Assembly (NCBI GenBank): GCA_944331815.1
Contig: CALVIQ010000091.1
Location: 1-9,966 of the forward strand
Length of the DNA: 9,966 nt
Origin: an uncultured Bacilli bacterium
GTDB lineage: Bacteria; Bacillota_I; Bacilli_A; RF39; UBA660
Reading direction: 5' to 3'
The notes below the pieces were generated by a model. That model saw nothing but the letters and a program-made list of their open reading frames with translations. It was not told the DNA's origin and did not search any database. Positions 1 through 6,291 of the stretch are shown piece after piece. The position numbers were made by a program, and so were the translations under genes. Each line of letters opens with the position of its first letter. Position 1 is the first letter of the stretch.

Positions 1-110
1 TGGGTGTAAGGCTATATAGTTCGTCTAACGTTCGAAACGTGAACAACAATGGTAACCTCAATAGTAATTCGGTGTCGAATACGAATGGCGTCCGTGCAGA
101 TTCCTTTTAA
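1..110 (+). CDS. C-terminal fragment of a probable DGR variable protein (5' end outside window)
   Basis: Reading from base 3, 35 codons are open to a TAA at 108-110. The tail is asparagine- and serine-rich and ends in G-V-R-A-D-S-F. Ten of the 35 codons are AAC or AAT, spread in a ladder over 27-86. Nearby codons such as TAT (15), AGT (18, 63) and TCT (24) differ from AAY only at the adenine positions. An AAY ladder at the extreme 3' end of a gene is the hallmark of a diversity-generating retroelement variable region, where adenines of a template repeat are mutagenised during reverse transcription. The C-terminal G-(V/F)-R-x ending also fits DGR-diversified C-type-lectin/FGE-type folds. Codon use (GTC, CGT, GGC, TCG, ACG) is far more GC-rich than in the downstream genes, which suggests a separate origin. 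No reverse transcriptase or template repeat lies in the window, so the DGR assignment is an inference. It could instead be an unrelated Asn-rich surface or phage protein. Confidence 0.55.
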   Translation, partial: GVRLYSSSNVRNVNNNGNLNSNSVSNTNGVRADSF

Positions 111-129
111 ACTGAGATTTATATGACCA

Positions 130-182
130 AGGTTATATAAAGAGAAGCACTAGGAAACAAGCCTTATTCCCTAGGGTAACCT
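130..182 (+). repeat. Nested inverted repeat just downstream of the variable-region-like tail
   Basis: The outer arms are AGGTTA (130-135) and TAACCT (177-182). The inner arms are CTAGG (150-154) and CCTAG (170-174), which extend to CTAGGAA/TTCCCTAG if C169 is bulged. The intervening loop is 157-166. The structure starts 20 bases after the stop codon at 110 and lacks a T-tract, so it does not look like an intrinsic terminator. In the Bordetella phage DGR, a hairpin/cruciform just after the variable region assists target recognition. A similar role here is possible but inferred. Confidence 0.4.
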
Positions 183-234
183 AAAAATATTGGTGTTAGT
201 ACAACTAGAATAAAAGTGGTTTAGTAGAGAAATC

Positions 235-254
235 GAAAAATCGCTTTTTCTTTA
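235..254 (+). terminator. Weak AT-rich hairpin, possible terminator of the upstream gene
   Basis: GAAAAA (235-240), a TCGC loop (241-244) and TTTTTC (245-250) form a perfect 6-bp stem, followed by TTTATAT. The stem is weak because it is nearly all A:T. It sits directly before the yvcK promoter, where a terminator for the left-hand gene would be expected. Confidence 0.3.
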
Positions 255-273
255 TATCAAAATATGATATAAT
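245..273 (+). promoter_or_regulatory. Probable sigma-A promoter of yvcK-whiA (extended -10)
   Basis: A consensus TATAAT lies at 268-273 and is preceded by TG at 265-266, giving the extended -10 TGnTATAAT. The -35 region at 17-bp spacing (245-250, TTTTTC) is poor and overlaps the 3' arm of the hairpin at 235-250. The extended -10 would compensate for the weak -35. Transcription would start near base 280, giving a leader of about 30 nt. Confidence 0.55.
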
Positions 274-308
274 AAAACAAAAAGAAATAGAATTAAATAG
301 GTGATAAA

Positions 309-1259
309 ATGAAAAAGGTTGTTGTATTAGGTGGAGGAACAGGATTATCCACTCTTCTACGTGGTTTAAAACAATTTCCTATTGATATAACTGCTATAGT
401 TACAGTATCTGATGACGGTAGAAGTACAGGTAAATTAAGGCAAGAATTTAATGTTCCTGCTGTTGGAGATATAAGACAAGTAATAGTTGCTTTATCAGAA
501 ACAGAACCATTAGTCCAAAAATTATTAAATTATAGGTTTAAAACAAACAGTGATTTAAATGGTCATGCTTTAGGAAATTTATTACTTACTGGTCTTATAA
601 ATGTTGCAGGAAATTTATCTACAAGTATTGAATCATTAGGTAAAATATTAAATTTAAAAGGTAAAGTTTTACCACTAACTGAAGATAATGTTATATTAAT
701 GGCTGAGATGGAAGATGGTAAAATAATTGAAGGTGAACATAATATTACCGAATATGATAAAAATATAAATAAAATTTTTTATAAAGAAGAACCTAAAGTT
801 TTAGAAGAAGTAATATATGAAATTGAACATGCAGATTTAATTATATTAAGTATGGGTAGTTTATTTACAAGTATCTTACCTAATTTAATATGTAAAGAAG
901 TTATTAATGCAATTGATAATAGTAATGCAGAAATAATGTATGTATGTAATATGATGACTCAGCCTGGAGAAACAGATAGTTATAAAGTAAGTGATCATAT
1001 TAAAACAATAAATAATTATTTAGGAAATAAAAAAATATCTATTGTAATAGTAAACAATGGAAAAATATCAAAAAAAATAAAAGATAAATATGCTACTTTA
1101 GAACAAAAAGATCAAGTGTTATACGATAAAAATAATTTGAAAGAATTAAATTTACAGATAATTGCAGATAATTTTGTAAAAGTAGAAGATGATATATTAA
1201 GGCATAATGTATCAAAATTAGGTTTCCATGTTTATTCTTATTTACTAAAGGAGGAATAA
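309..1259 (+). CDS. yvcK: YvcK/GlmR, CofD-like UDP-GlcNAc-binding growth regulator
   Basis: Cytoplasmic protein of the UPF0052/CofD-like family. In Bacillus subtilis it binds UDP-sugars and links central carbon metabolism to peptidoglycan precursor supply and cell shape. Visible hallmarks are the N-terminal nucleotide-sugar loop GGGTGLST (residues 8-15), the block TVSDDGRSTGKLR (32-44), then GDIRQ and GHALGNLLL. The length of 316 residues is normal for the family. The ATG at 309 has AGGTGA at 299-304 and matches the usual N-terminus (M-K-K-V-V-V-L-G-G-G). whiA follows after two bases, the standard yvcK-whiA pairing in Firmicutes. The usual upstream neighbour rapZ (yvcJ) is absent, and the DGR-like fragment occupies that side. 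Identification is secure. The regulatory role is transferred from studied homologues. Confidence 0.95.
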   Translation: MKKVVVLGGGTGLSTLLRGLKQFPIDITAIVTVSDDGRSTGKLRQEFNVPAVGDIRQVIVALSETEPLVQKLLNYRFKTNSDLNGHALGNLLLTGLINVAGNLSTSIESLGKILNLKGKVLPLTEDNVILMAEMEDGKIIEGEHNITEYDKNINKIFYKEEPKVLEEVIYEIEHADLIILSMGSLFTSILPNLICKEVINAIDNSNAEIMYVCNMMTQPGETDSYKVSDHIKTINNYLGNKKISIVIVNNGKISKKIKDKYATLEQKDQVLYDKNNLKELNLQIIADNFVKVEDDILRHNVSKLGFHVYSYLLKEE

Positions 1260-1261
1260 AT

Positions 1262-2161
1262 ATGTCATTCACTAGTAATGTAAAAAATGAAGTAAGTAAA
1301 TTAGAAATAAATGAAATAGAAAAAATTGCTGAATTAGCAGCAATTTTAGCAAATGGTGCTATTGAAGAAGAAAATAAAATAAAAATAACTACTGAAAATG
1401 CTAGTGTATCACGAAGAATTTATAGTTTAATAAAAGATATTTATAAAATTATACCTAATATTGTAGTTAGAAGAAGTTTAAATTTTTCTAAAAAATATTT
1501 ATATATTTTATACATAAAAAACAAAAATATAGATATTTCAAATAAAATACCTAAAGATTATATAATAGATGATGAAGAATCTATTAGGGCTTATTTAAGA
1601 GGAGTTTTTTTGATGTGTGGTTCAATTAATGATCCCAAAACATCAAGATATCATTTAGAATTTTTGGTTAATGAAGAAAATTATGCTTTTTTTATTAGTA
1701 ATTTGCTAAATAAATATAATTTAAATAGTAAAGTCTTAAAAAGAGAAACAAAATTTATGATATACATAAAAGAAGCTGAAAAAATAAGTGATTTTTTAAG
1801 AATAATTAACGCTTATAATGCTGTTATGTATTACGAAGATATAAGAATATATCGAGATCATAAAAATATGACAAATAGATTAAATAATTGTGAACAAGCT
1901 AATGTAGATAAAGTAATTGAAACTGCAAACAAACAAATAAAAGATATTGAAATTATAAACAAAGTAGGATTAGAATTATTAGATGAAAAAGAACAAATTG
2001 TTGCTTTATATAGATTAAAATATAAAGATGTTTCATTATTAGAACTAAGTGAAATAATTTCAATGGAAACAGGAAAAAAAATAACTAAATCAGGACTTTA
2101 TCATAGATTTAAAAAAATAAGTGAATTTGCTGATAAAATAGCAAATAAAGATAAGCAATAG
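1262..2161 (+). CDS. whiA: WhiA-family DNA-binding protein
   Basis: WhiA combines a LAGLIDADG homing-endonuclease-like fold that has lost nuclease activity with a C-terminal helix-turn-helix. It is a sporulation transcription factor in actinomycetes. In Bacillus it is a nucleoid-associated protein affecting cell division and chromosome segregation. The start M-S-F-T-S-N-V-K-N-E is characteristic. Other family blocks are YLRGVFLMCGSINDP (from residue 111), YHLEF, EDIRIYRDHKNMTNR, NCEQAN, and the C-terminal KDVSLLELSEII...ITKSGLYHRFKKI, which forms the helix-turn-helix. The length of 299 residues is slightly below the roughly 315 of B. subtilis. A perfect AAAGGAGG at 1247-1254, inside the end of yvcK, sets the start and implies co-transcription or coupling. 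The stop TAG lies inside the terminator stem. crh, which often follows in Bacillus, is not present. Confidence 0.95.
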   Translation: MSFTSNVKNEVSKLEINEIEKIAELAAILANGAIEEENKIKITTENASVSRRIYSLIKDIYKIIPNIVVRRSLNFSKKYLYILYIKNKNIDISNKIPKDYIIDDEESIRAYLRGVFLMCGSINDPKTSRYHLEFLVNEENYAFFISNLLNKYNLNSKVLKRETKFMIYIKEAEKISDFLRIINAYNAVMYYEDIRIYRDHKNMTNRLNNCEQANVDKVIETANKQIKDIEIINKVGLELLDEKEQIVALYRLKYKDVSLLELSEIISMETGKKITKSGLYHRFKKISEFADKIANKDKQ

Positions 2162-2199
2162 TCAACTTTATTATAATATGTTGACTTTGCTTTTTTTTT
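2153..2199 (+). terminator. Strong intrinsic terminator after whiA
   Basis: The arms are AAGCAA (2153-2158) plus AGTCAAC (2160-2166), pairing with GTTGACT (2180-2186) and TTGCTT (2187-2192). T2159 is the only bulge and the loop is 13 nt. A run of nine T follows (2191-2199). The stem includes the whiA stop codon (2159-2161), so the end of the gene is itself part of the terminator. Confidence 0.85.
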
Positions 2200-2209
2200 A
2201 TGTTATTTT
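2181..2209 (+). promoter_or_regulatory. Possible promoter of the 408-residue protein gene, overlapping the whiA terminator
   Basis: TTGACT (2181-2186, five of six bases matching TTGACA) lies exactly 17 bp before TATTTT (2204-2209), which carries TG at 2201-2202 (extended -10). Transcription would begin near 2216, leaving a leader of only about 9 nt with GGTGAT at its very 5' end. The alternative is TATAAT at 2172-2177 in the terminator loop, but I see no -35 for it. Confidence 0.4.
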
Positions 2210-2224
2210 TATATTGGTGATGTT

Positions 2225-3451
2225 ATGATAGAAGAAATATTAAAAAAATATGGCTATTCTAGTTCAAAGCGTTGGAGTGAAAATTTTCAAATTCCAGAAT
2301 ATAGTGATAAAAATGATCCTAGATATAATGATAATGTTATATTTGATGATTATTTTACAAAATTAACTGGGATATTCAATCAGGTTATTCCTCAAAAACA
2401 ATTAGAGTATTATGGTAATTTATCTACATTATTAAGTTTAGCTCAAAAACTTTTAAAGATAATGGATGAAAGAAAAGTTCAAGTTGAAATGAGTGAAGTT
2501 TCAGTAATTAAAACTAGAAGATCAATGGACGTAATAAGTAAGTTATTTGAACAATTACAAAATAATGAAATAAGCCCATCACAATTTAAAGAAGCTATAA
2601 ATAATTCAAAAGAACTACAATATTCTTCTCCTACTGTAAATCAAAGTGTCGATAAATATCATTCTGAATCAAATGGATTAGATGATATTTTAAAAGATTA
2701 TGATGTTGTTATGAACGAAATTGAAAAACAATTACAATTAAATTCAAACTTTAATCAACCAGCTTATGAAAGAAGACATCAAGAACAATTAGATGGATGT
2801 GATAAATTACTTCAAATAGCTTTTTTAAAAAAACAACAAGAACTTATAAAAATGGGTTATTCAAGAAAAATTGGAACTTCAATACAAGATAAAAGTATTG
2901 ATGAACTTGTTAATTATGAAATGGATTTTAATTCTGATGAAAATTTAGTTTATCCTGAAGAAACTTATGATTCTTTTAAACATTTACTTAGTCAAATTGT
3001 ATCATTAGTAGTTTCAAATTTTAATTTTGTTAGTTCAGATATTTTAAAAAATTGTAAATATTTAACAGATTTATATAAACAAAGAAATATTCCAGAACCA
3101 ACTAAATTAAATATTTCTTCTGTTGATAAATTTGTTGAATTAAAAACAATTATGCGCAAAGTTAGCTATCCACAAGAATCTATTCTAACATATTTAGATA
3201 GTTTAAAAGTTTATTACCATATTTTAAATATAAATAAACAAATGAATTTATATTTAGGTAATCAGGAAATTGATGAAACAAAATTAAAAACAGAAGCAAT
3301 TACTCTCATTAATAATTTACATAATTATTCTAATGATTGTGAACCAATCCAATTTATCCGATATAGAACTAATTTGTCAGGTTTATTTTTCTCTGCTTAT
3401 AGATGCATTCATTTAGAAAGAAATCAAGAAGAATTACCAAAAACTAAATAA
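2225..3451 (+). CDS. Hypothetical protein, 408 residues, soluble and probably helical
   Basis: I do not recognise this protein. It has no signal peptide, no membrane segment, no Walker or HTH motif, and no metal-ligand cluster; the few cysteines are scattered. The sequence is polar with long stretches likely to be helical (about residues 60-100, 150-210 and 245-300), and Asn/Gln/Ser-rich linkers, for example around 112-145. It opens with I-E-E-I-L-K-K-Y-G-Y and ends with a charged tail, E-E-L-P-K-T-K. Codon use is as AT-rich as in the flanking housekeeping genes, so there is no sign of recent transfer. The ATG at 2225 is preceded by GGTGAT (2216-2221), the same ribosome-binding pattern as yvcK and the next gene. 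It is a single-gene unit between two intrinsic terminators. It lies where a Bacillus-type chromosome would carry the genes before gdpP, but it is not the missing GdpP membrane/PAS/GGDEF region, since it has no transmembrane helices. No function is proposed. Confidence 0.85.
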   Translation: MIEEILKKYGYSSSKRWSENFQIPEYSDKNDPRYNDNVIFDDYFTKLTGIFNQVIPQKQLEYYGNLSTLLSLAQKLLKIMDERKVQVEMSEVSVIKTRRSMDVISKLFEQLQNNEISPSQFKEAINNSKELQYSSPTVNQSVDKYHSESNGLDDILKDYDVVMNEIEKQLQLNSNFNQPAYERRHQEQLDGCDKLLQIAFLKKQQELIKMGYSRKIGTSIQDKSIDELVNYEMDFNSDENLVYPEETYDSFKHLLSQIVSLVVSNFNFVSSDILKNCKYLTDLYKQRNIPEPTKLNISSVDKFVELKTIMRKVSYPQESILTYLDSLKVYYHILNINKQMNLYLGNQEIDETKLKTEAITLINNLHNYSNDCEPIQFIRYRTNLSGLFFSAYRCIHLERNQEELPKTK

Positions 3452-3480
3452 GAGAAAATATTATTATTTTCTCTTTTTAT
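3450..3480 (+). terminator. Intrinsic terminator after the 408-residue protein gene
   Basis: AAGAGAAAATA (3450-3460) and TATTTTCTCTT (3465-3475) form a perfect 11-bp stem with a TTAT loop (3461-3464), running into a T-tract at 3474-3478. The stem begins within the TAA stop codon (3449-3451). Confidence 0.85.
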
Positions 3481-3502
3481 TATTTAAATTTTATAGTATA
3501 AT
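3474..3502 (+). promoter_or_regulatory. Probable promoter of the phosphoesterase-rplI-dnaB-M23-walJ-rlmH unit
   Basis: A consensus TATAAT lies at 3497-3502. At 17-bp spacing the -35 region is TTTTTA (3474-3479), a poor match that overlaps the T-tract of the preceding terminator. Transcription would start near 3509, so an ATG at 3507 could not be used from this promoter. The leader would begin at about the GGGTGAT ribosome site. Confidence 0.5.
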
Positions 3503-3518
3503 TATTATGGGTGATTTT

Positions 3519-4496
3519 ATGGAACAAATTTTTAATTCCTTAACACAGCTTATAAAAGAATATAATAATATATTAATTATGACACATAAAAATCCTGATT
3601 TTGATGGTATGGGGTCAGCTTTGGGATTACAACAAATTATAAATAGTTTTAAAAAAAATAGTTATATATGTATAAATAATAATGAAAAAAATTATTCATT
3701 AAAAAAAAGTTATGAATTAATTAAAGAAAAAAATTTATATTTTAATACAGTAAAAAAATCTAATATTGATAAATTAATTGATGATAATACTTTATTGATT
3801 ATTTTAGATACTCATAAACAAGAAATAACTGAAATGCCAGAATTAATTGATAAAATAAAAAATATTGTAGTAATTGATCATCATATTAAAAATAAAGATT
3901 ATATAAAAGATTATAAATTGAGTTATATTAACGAAAGTTTATCTAGTACAGTAGAATTTATGGCAAATTATATTAAATATTTAAATAAGAAAATAGATCC
4001 TTTATTTGCAACTTTTATGTTAGTTGGATTAGAAATAGACACTAATAATTTTAGATTAAAGACAACTGATAAAACATATGAAGCAGCTGCATATTTAATT
4101 CAATTAGGAGCAGATAATATCTTGAAACAAGAATTATTGCAAGAAAATAAAGAATTATATATTAAAAGACAAAAATTAATTGAAAAAAGCTATATGATAA
4201 ATGAAAAAATGATTTTGTGTATATTAGACAATAAAGTATATGAAAATAAAGATTTGGCTTCTATTGCTGAGGAATTGTTACAATTTGAAAATGTTGAAGC
4301 ATCTTTTGTAATAGGAAAGATTAAAAGTAATGTCGTAGGAATAAGTGCAAGATCAATTGGAAAAATAAATGTTGAAGAAATAATGGCTAAATTAGGCGGT
4401 GGTGGTCATTATACAGAAGCTGCTACCCAAATAAAAGAAAAAACAATTAGTGAAGTAAAAGAACTTTTATTAAGTGTTCTAAAGGAGGAAAAATGA
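3519..4496 (+). CDS. DHH/DHHA1 phosphoesterase matching only the catalytic part of GdpP
   Basis: Probable cyclic-di-AMP or oligonucleotide phosphodiesterase, Mn-dependent, DHH superfamily. With the start at 3519 (325 residues), metal-binding motifs are H-K-N-P-D-F-D-G (H23, D27, D29), D97, the D-H-H signature at 120-122, and D174 in E-I-D-T-N-N-F. The DHHA1 domain carries the substrate motif G-G-G-G-H at 293-297, preceded by A-R-S-I-G-K-I-N-V as in GdpP. In B. subtilis gdpP precedes rplI and the dnaB-type helicase gene, exactly as here. That protein is about 660 residues with membrane helices, a PAS domain and a degenerate GGDEF domain, all missing here. It is therefore a soluble GdpP-derived enzyme or a Pde2/NrnA-like protein in the gdpP position. 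The ATG at 3519 is preferred over the in-frame ATG at 3507 because GGGTGAT (3509-3515) sits just before it and 3507 lies at or before the predicted transcript start. Confidence 0.88.
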   Translation: MEQIFNSLTQLIKEYNNILIMTHKNPDFDGMGSALGLQQIINSFKKNSYICINNNEKNYSLKKSYELIKEKNLYFNTVKKSNIDKLIDDNTLLIILDTHKQEITEMPELIDKIKNIVVIDHHIKNKDYIKDYKLSYINESLSSTVEFMANYIKYLNKKIDPLFATFMLVGLEIDTNNFRLKTTDKTYEAAAYLIQLGADNILKQELLQENKELYIKRQKLIEKSYMINEKMILCILDNKVYENKDLASIAEELLQFENVEASFVIGKIKSNVVGISARSIGKINVEEIMAKLGGGGHYTEAATQIKEKTISEVKELLLSVLKEEK

Positions 4497-4930
4497 AAGT
4501 AATATTCCTAAAAGATTTAAAAGGACAAGGTAAAAAAGGTGAAATAAAAGAAGTAAAAGATGGCTATGGAGCATTTTTAATTAAAAATAAAATTGCTAAT
4601 ATTGCAAATGAGTCTAATTTAAAACATTATAATACTGTTAAATCTAAACAAGAATTAGAAGAAAATTTACATATAAAAGAATGTGAAAAGTTAAAAGAAC
4701 AATTAGAAAAATTAAAAATTAATATTAAGGTAAAAGTTGGTACACAAGATAGAGTTTTTGGTAGTGTTAGTTCTAAACAAATTGTAACAGAATTAAAAAA
4801 ATTAAACTATGATATTGATAAAAACAAAATAAAATTAGATCATCCTTTATCAAGTTTAGGTACTCATATTGTAAATATTGAATTACATAAAAAAGTAATA
4901 GCAAATTTAAAAGTTAACTTAGTAAAGTAG
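4493..4930 (+). CDS. rplI: 50S ribosomal protein L9
   Basis: Large-subunit protein that binds 23S rRNA near the L1 stalk through its N-terminal domain and supports frame maintenance. The N-terminal domain shows the L9 signature [18 protein letters not shown] (residues 13-30). A charged connecting helix spans roughly 45-75. The C-terminal domain includes the conserved G-S-V-S-S-K-Q-I (about 85-95) and the P-L-S-S-L-G-T-H region. The length of 145 residues is typical. The ATG overlaps the previous stop as ATGA (4493-4496) and has a strong AAAGGAGG at 4481-4488 inside the upstream gene, so translation is probably coupled. The rplI-dnaB order is conserved in Firmicutes. Confidence 0.96.
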   Translation: MKVIFLKDLKGQGKKGEIKEVKDGYGAFLIKNKIANIANESNLKHYNTVKSKQELEENLHIKECEKLKEQLEKLKINIKVKVGTQDRVFGSVSSKQIVTELKKLNYDIDKNKIKLDHPLSSLGTHIVNIELHKKVIANLKVNLVK

Positions 4931-4938
4931 GTGTTTTT

Positions 4939-6291
4939 ATGCAAGAAAAAACTATACCTCATAGTATTGAAGCTGAACAAGCGGTCTTAGGATCGATGTT
5001 TTTAACTAAATATGCTTTACAAAAAGGTATTGAAAGTTTAAATGAAAATTTATTTTATTTAGATAGTCATAGTAAAATATTTTCAGTTATAAGAGATTTA
5101 GCTGAAGCAAATAAACCAATAGATATAATGACTGTTAGTGAAGAATTAAAAAGAAGAAATTGGTTAAATACTATTGGTGGTATTGAATATTTAACTACTG
5201 TTGCTAGAAGTGTTCCTACTGCTGCTAATATAGAAGAATACATTAAAATAGTTGAAGAAAAAGCTATTTTAAGAAGATTAATTGATGAAGCTACTAATAT
5301 AGTAACAGATGCTTATAATTCAAATAATAGTATTAATGACATTTTAGATAATGCTGAAACAAAAATATTAAATGTTGTTAAAACAAGAAAAGGTAGTGAA
5401 TTTAGAAGTATTCAAGATGTATTGTTTAAAACGCAAGCAGATTTAGAAAAAATATCTAAAAATAAAGGTGAAATGACTGGTATTTCGACTGGCTTTTATA
5501 AATTAGATAAAATTACTTCTGGATTACATCCTCATGAATTAATAATTATAGCTGCTCGCCCTGGTATGGGTAAGACTGCGTTTGCTCTAAATTTGGCTAC
5601 TAATATTGCATTAAATGGCAAAACTGTAGCCTTATTCAATATGGAAATGAGTGCAGAACAATTAGTAATGAGAATGCTTGCTTCAGTTGGTCAAATATTT
5701 GGTGATAAACTAAAAAGTGGTAATTTAAAAAATGAAGATTGGAAAAGAATAAACGAAGCAATTAGTAGATTAGCTGAAACAAAGATGTATATTGATGATA
5801 CATCAGGTATGACTATTAGTGAAATAAGAGCTAAATGTCGAAGATTGGCTTCGATGAAAGATGGATTGGATGTAATTATAATCGATTATTTACAATTAAT
5901 TCAAGGTTCAGATAGATATAAAGGAAATCGTGTTCAAGAAGTAACTGAAATTTCAAGAAATTTAAAAACTTTAGCAATGGAATTAAAAGTTCCAGTTATT
6001 GCTTTATCACAATTATCAAGAAGTGTTGAAGGTAAAGGAAGAAAAGATAATCGCCCAATATTAAGTGACTTAAGAGAATCTGGTTCTATCGAACAAGATG
6101 CCGATATAGTTGCAATGTTGCATAGAGAAGATTATTATGATAGAGAAGCAAGAATTGATGAAAATACTAGTCGTACGACATTAATTATTGCTAAACATCG
6201 TAATGGTCCAGTTACTGATATTCCTTTAATATTTAAAACCAATACCAGTACATTTAATTCAGTGGATGAAAGTATGGAAGGTGATGTATGA
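4939..6291 (+). CDS. dnaB: Replicative DNA helicase DnaB (DnaC in B. subtilis naming)
   Basis: Hexameric 5'-3' helicase that unwinds DNA at the replication fork and recruits primase. The N-terminal domain begins with the canonical P-H-S-I-E-A-E-Q-A-V-L-G-S (from residue 7) and runs to about 105, followed by a linker. The RecA-like motor starts near 175. Walker A is A-R-P-G-M-G-K-T (K212, T213) and the Walker B-type strand is V-I-I-I-D-Y-L-Q-L (D316). Later DnaB motifs are V-I-A-L-S-Q-L-S-R and L-R-E-S-G-S-I-E-Q-D-A-D. The length of 450 residues is normal and there is no intein. TAGGTG at 4928-4933 precedes the ATG, 8 bases after rplI ends. Its TGA stop overlaps the next start (ATGA, 6288-6291). 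Confidence 0.97.
   Translation: MQEKTIPHSIEAEQAVLGSMFLTKYALQKGIESLNENLFYLDSHSKIFSVIRDLAEANKPIDIMTVSEELKRRNWLNTIGGIEYLTTVARSVPTAANIEEYIKIVEEKAILRRLIDEATNIVTDAYNSNNSINDILDNAETKILNVVKTRKGSEFRSIQDVLFKTQADLEKISKNKGEMTGISTGFYKLDKITSGLHPHELIIIAARPGMGKTAFALNLATNIALNGKTVALFNMEMSAEQLVMRMLASVGQIFGDKLKSGNLKNEDWKRINEAISRLAETKMYIDDTSGMTISEIRAKCRRLASMKDGLDVIIIDYLQLIQGSDRYKGNRVQEVTEISRNLKTLAMELKVPVIALSQLSRSVEGKGRKDNRPILSDLRESGSIEQDADIVAMLHREDYYDREARIDENTSRTTLIIAKHRNGPVTDIPLIFKTNTSTFNSVDESMEGDV

Noticed and set aside
3507..3518. Upstream in-frame ATG giving a phosphoesterase four residues longer
   Set aside because: It has no ribosome site and lies only 4 bases after the TATAAT, at or before the expected transcript start. 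The ATG at 3519 has GGGTGAT immediately before it, as in the other genes here.
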